A stretch of DNA of 18,458 nucleotides from Chromera velia (Eukaryota; Sar; Chromeraceae). The stretch covers positions 1 to 18,458 of the forward strand of contig JAHBMJ010003783.1 of assembly GCA_018398765.1 (NCBI GenBank). The letters run 5' to 3'. Shown piece after piece: positions 17,559 to 18,458 of this stretch (its first letter is position 1; each line of letters begins with the position of its first letter). The notes beneath the pieces are model-generated. The model did no database searches. It worked only from the letters and a program-made list of their open reading frames with translations, and had not been told where the DNA came from. Position numbers and translations under genes: made by a program.

Positions 17559-18095
17559 ATGAGGGTGCACTTTCTGCATGTGTTGTTTGCTGCAGTGTTG
17601 CAATGCCGCTGCGCTGTCGGGCAGAGATGCAGGCGGGAGGACATGCATTTGGGAGGGTGGACGGGCTCATCCCTTTCAAGCAGGGAGGGTGAATCGTGTT
17701 CACGGGAATGTGTCTTCAAGACTTCGAGTCTGCCAGTGTTGTGCGATCCAGAGAGGTCGAGTGACCCTCTTGTTCAAGACGTGGTGGTTGAAGAGCTCAT
17801 CGACGAGCGGGTTCTTCATCGGAGCGAGGTCGTATTGACCAATTCCCTTCTGCCTGCAACACTCGTGAGGTCCTTCGAGGATCGGATGAACTTTCTGGGC
17901 TTCGGCTTGCCGAACCAGATCGGACTCATTGCAAGGGAGTCCGTGACTTCCTTCTTGACCTCTGTTGCGGAAATGGAAACCGCCGAGAACTGTACGGCTG
18001 TTATGGTGATGTCCCGAACACTCTGGGGCAAAGCAGGTGTCAAACTCACTTTCCAAGAACCGGTCAGCCATGTGTTGTTTACATGTTTCATTTAA
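17559..18095 (+). CDS. Possible secreted protein, function unknown
   Basis: Open frame of 178 codons from ATG 17559; the same frame is open upstream to 17382. This start is preferred because its first 22 residues look like a signal peptide: MRVHFLHVLFAAVLQ followed by CRCAVGQ, with a basic start, hydrophobic core and small residues near the end. The remainder has several Cys (RC, SC, EC, LC, NC), a charged middle and a segment FLGFGLPNQIGLIARESV. I recognise no domain. A CTGCAG acceptor-like site (17494-17499) and a GTCAGC donor-like site (18063-18068) suggest it may be an exon of a larger gene. A long overlapping minus-strand frame (17700-18185) is the alternative. Evidence is weak. Confidence 0.35.
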   Translation: MRVHFLHVLFAAVLQCRCAVGQRCRREDMHLGGWTGSSLSSREGESCSRECVFKTSSLPVLCDPERSSDPLVQDVVVEELIDERVLHRSEVVLTNSLLPATLVRSFEDRMNFLGFGLPNQIGLIARESVTSFLTSVAEMETAENCTAVMVMSRTLWGKAGVKLTFQEPVSHVLFTCFI

Positions 18096-18195
18096 TTTAT
18101 TTTCAGAGGAGGCTGTATATATGTGACACGCGTCGTTTTCATTTTGGGGGAACATGTGCGATTCAGTTTCATGGCAACTTCTCATTCAAATGGTG

Positions 18196-18306
18196 CTGCT
18201 CGACTGCCAGTGATGACAGCCTCCCCCCCTTTCCCCTCCTTCTCTCTGTCTCTCTCTCTTTTTCTCCCTGTGCGCGTATGTGTGTGTGGTGTGGTGTGGT
18301 GTGGTG

Positions 18307-18337
<31 letters not shown>

Positions 18338-18363
18338 TGTGTGTGTGGGTGGTGTGGTGTGGT

Positions 18364-18399
<36 letters not shown>

Positions 18400-18425
18400 T
18401 GTGTGTGTGGGTGGTGTGGTGTGGT

Positions 18426-18458
<33 letters not shown>
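18196..18458. repeat. CT-rich tract then GT satellite with a ~60-bp higher-order unit
   Basis: A pyrimidine tract (about 18220-18270) leads into (GT)n interrupted by GGTGGTGTGGTGTGG blocks. The TGGTGGTG landmark recurs at 18302, 18360 and 18422, a spacing of 58 and 62 bases. This is a variable higher-order unit rather than a simple dinucleotide repeat. It reaches the window end. Confidence 0.9.

Noticed and set aside
17700-18185. 161-codon minus-strand ORF opposite the possible secreted protein
   Set aside because: It is Cys/His-rich with no clear hydrophobic core or motif, and lacks the signal-peptide evidence of the plus-strand frame. Kept only as an alternative.

Overview
The window reads as repeat-rich nuclear DNA of a microbial eukaryote. 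A spliced gene has three GT-AG introns, all ending in CTGCAG|G. There are LINE-type and LTR retrotransposons, long microsatellites and no bacterial operon structure. Mixed base composition, GCATGC-type palindromes and retroelement-dominated intergenic DNA would fit an alga or alveolate such as a chromerid, but nothing here proves the taxon.

Layout: 1-58 is an AG microsatellite. 59-919 is an AT-rich upstream region with short repeats and GCATGC/inverted-repeat signals. 920-2743 holds the one confident host gene, a four-exon cyclophilin; its first exon encodes a mitochondrial-type presequence. 2744-3954 has no recognisable gene. 3955-7640 (minus strand) is a decayed non-LTR reverse transcriptase (RT) of the YxDD / zinc-finger / C-terminal-nuclease type. 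A minisatellite and poly-Ser/Pro insert splits its RT domain between motifs B and C, and the insert contains an assembly gap (NN). 7641-8656 has no recognisable gene.

8657-9443 and 9445-10231 are identical 787-bp blocks separated by one N, almost certainly an unmerged contig overlap. 10087-16683 is a head-to-tail array of 5'-truncated copies of a second LINE-type element, each ending in a (TAA)n-(ATG)n tail and a shared 20-nt sequence. The second copy is split by a 3.1-kb non-autonomous LTR retrotransposon (12876-15973). That element has 261/255-bp LTRs, a primer-binding site resembling the initiator-Met tRNA complement, a polypurine tract, a 5-bp GACTG target duplication and a decayed gag-like frame, but no pol. 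16684-17381 is intergenic, with a TATA-like site, a 32-bp tandem repeat and a GC-rich hairpin. 17559-18095 is a possible secreted-protein ORF. The window ends in a GT-rich satellite with a higher-order unit of about 60 bp.

Only the cyclophilin looks like a working host gene. The rest is mainly nested, decaying retroelements, whose insertion order can be read from their junctions: the LINE array formed first and the LTR element inserted into it later. In-frame stops and LTR differences are dominated by transitions, which suggests cytosine-deamination-type decay.
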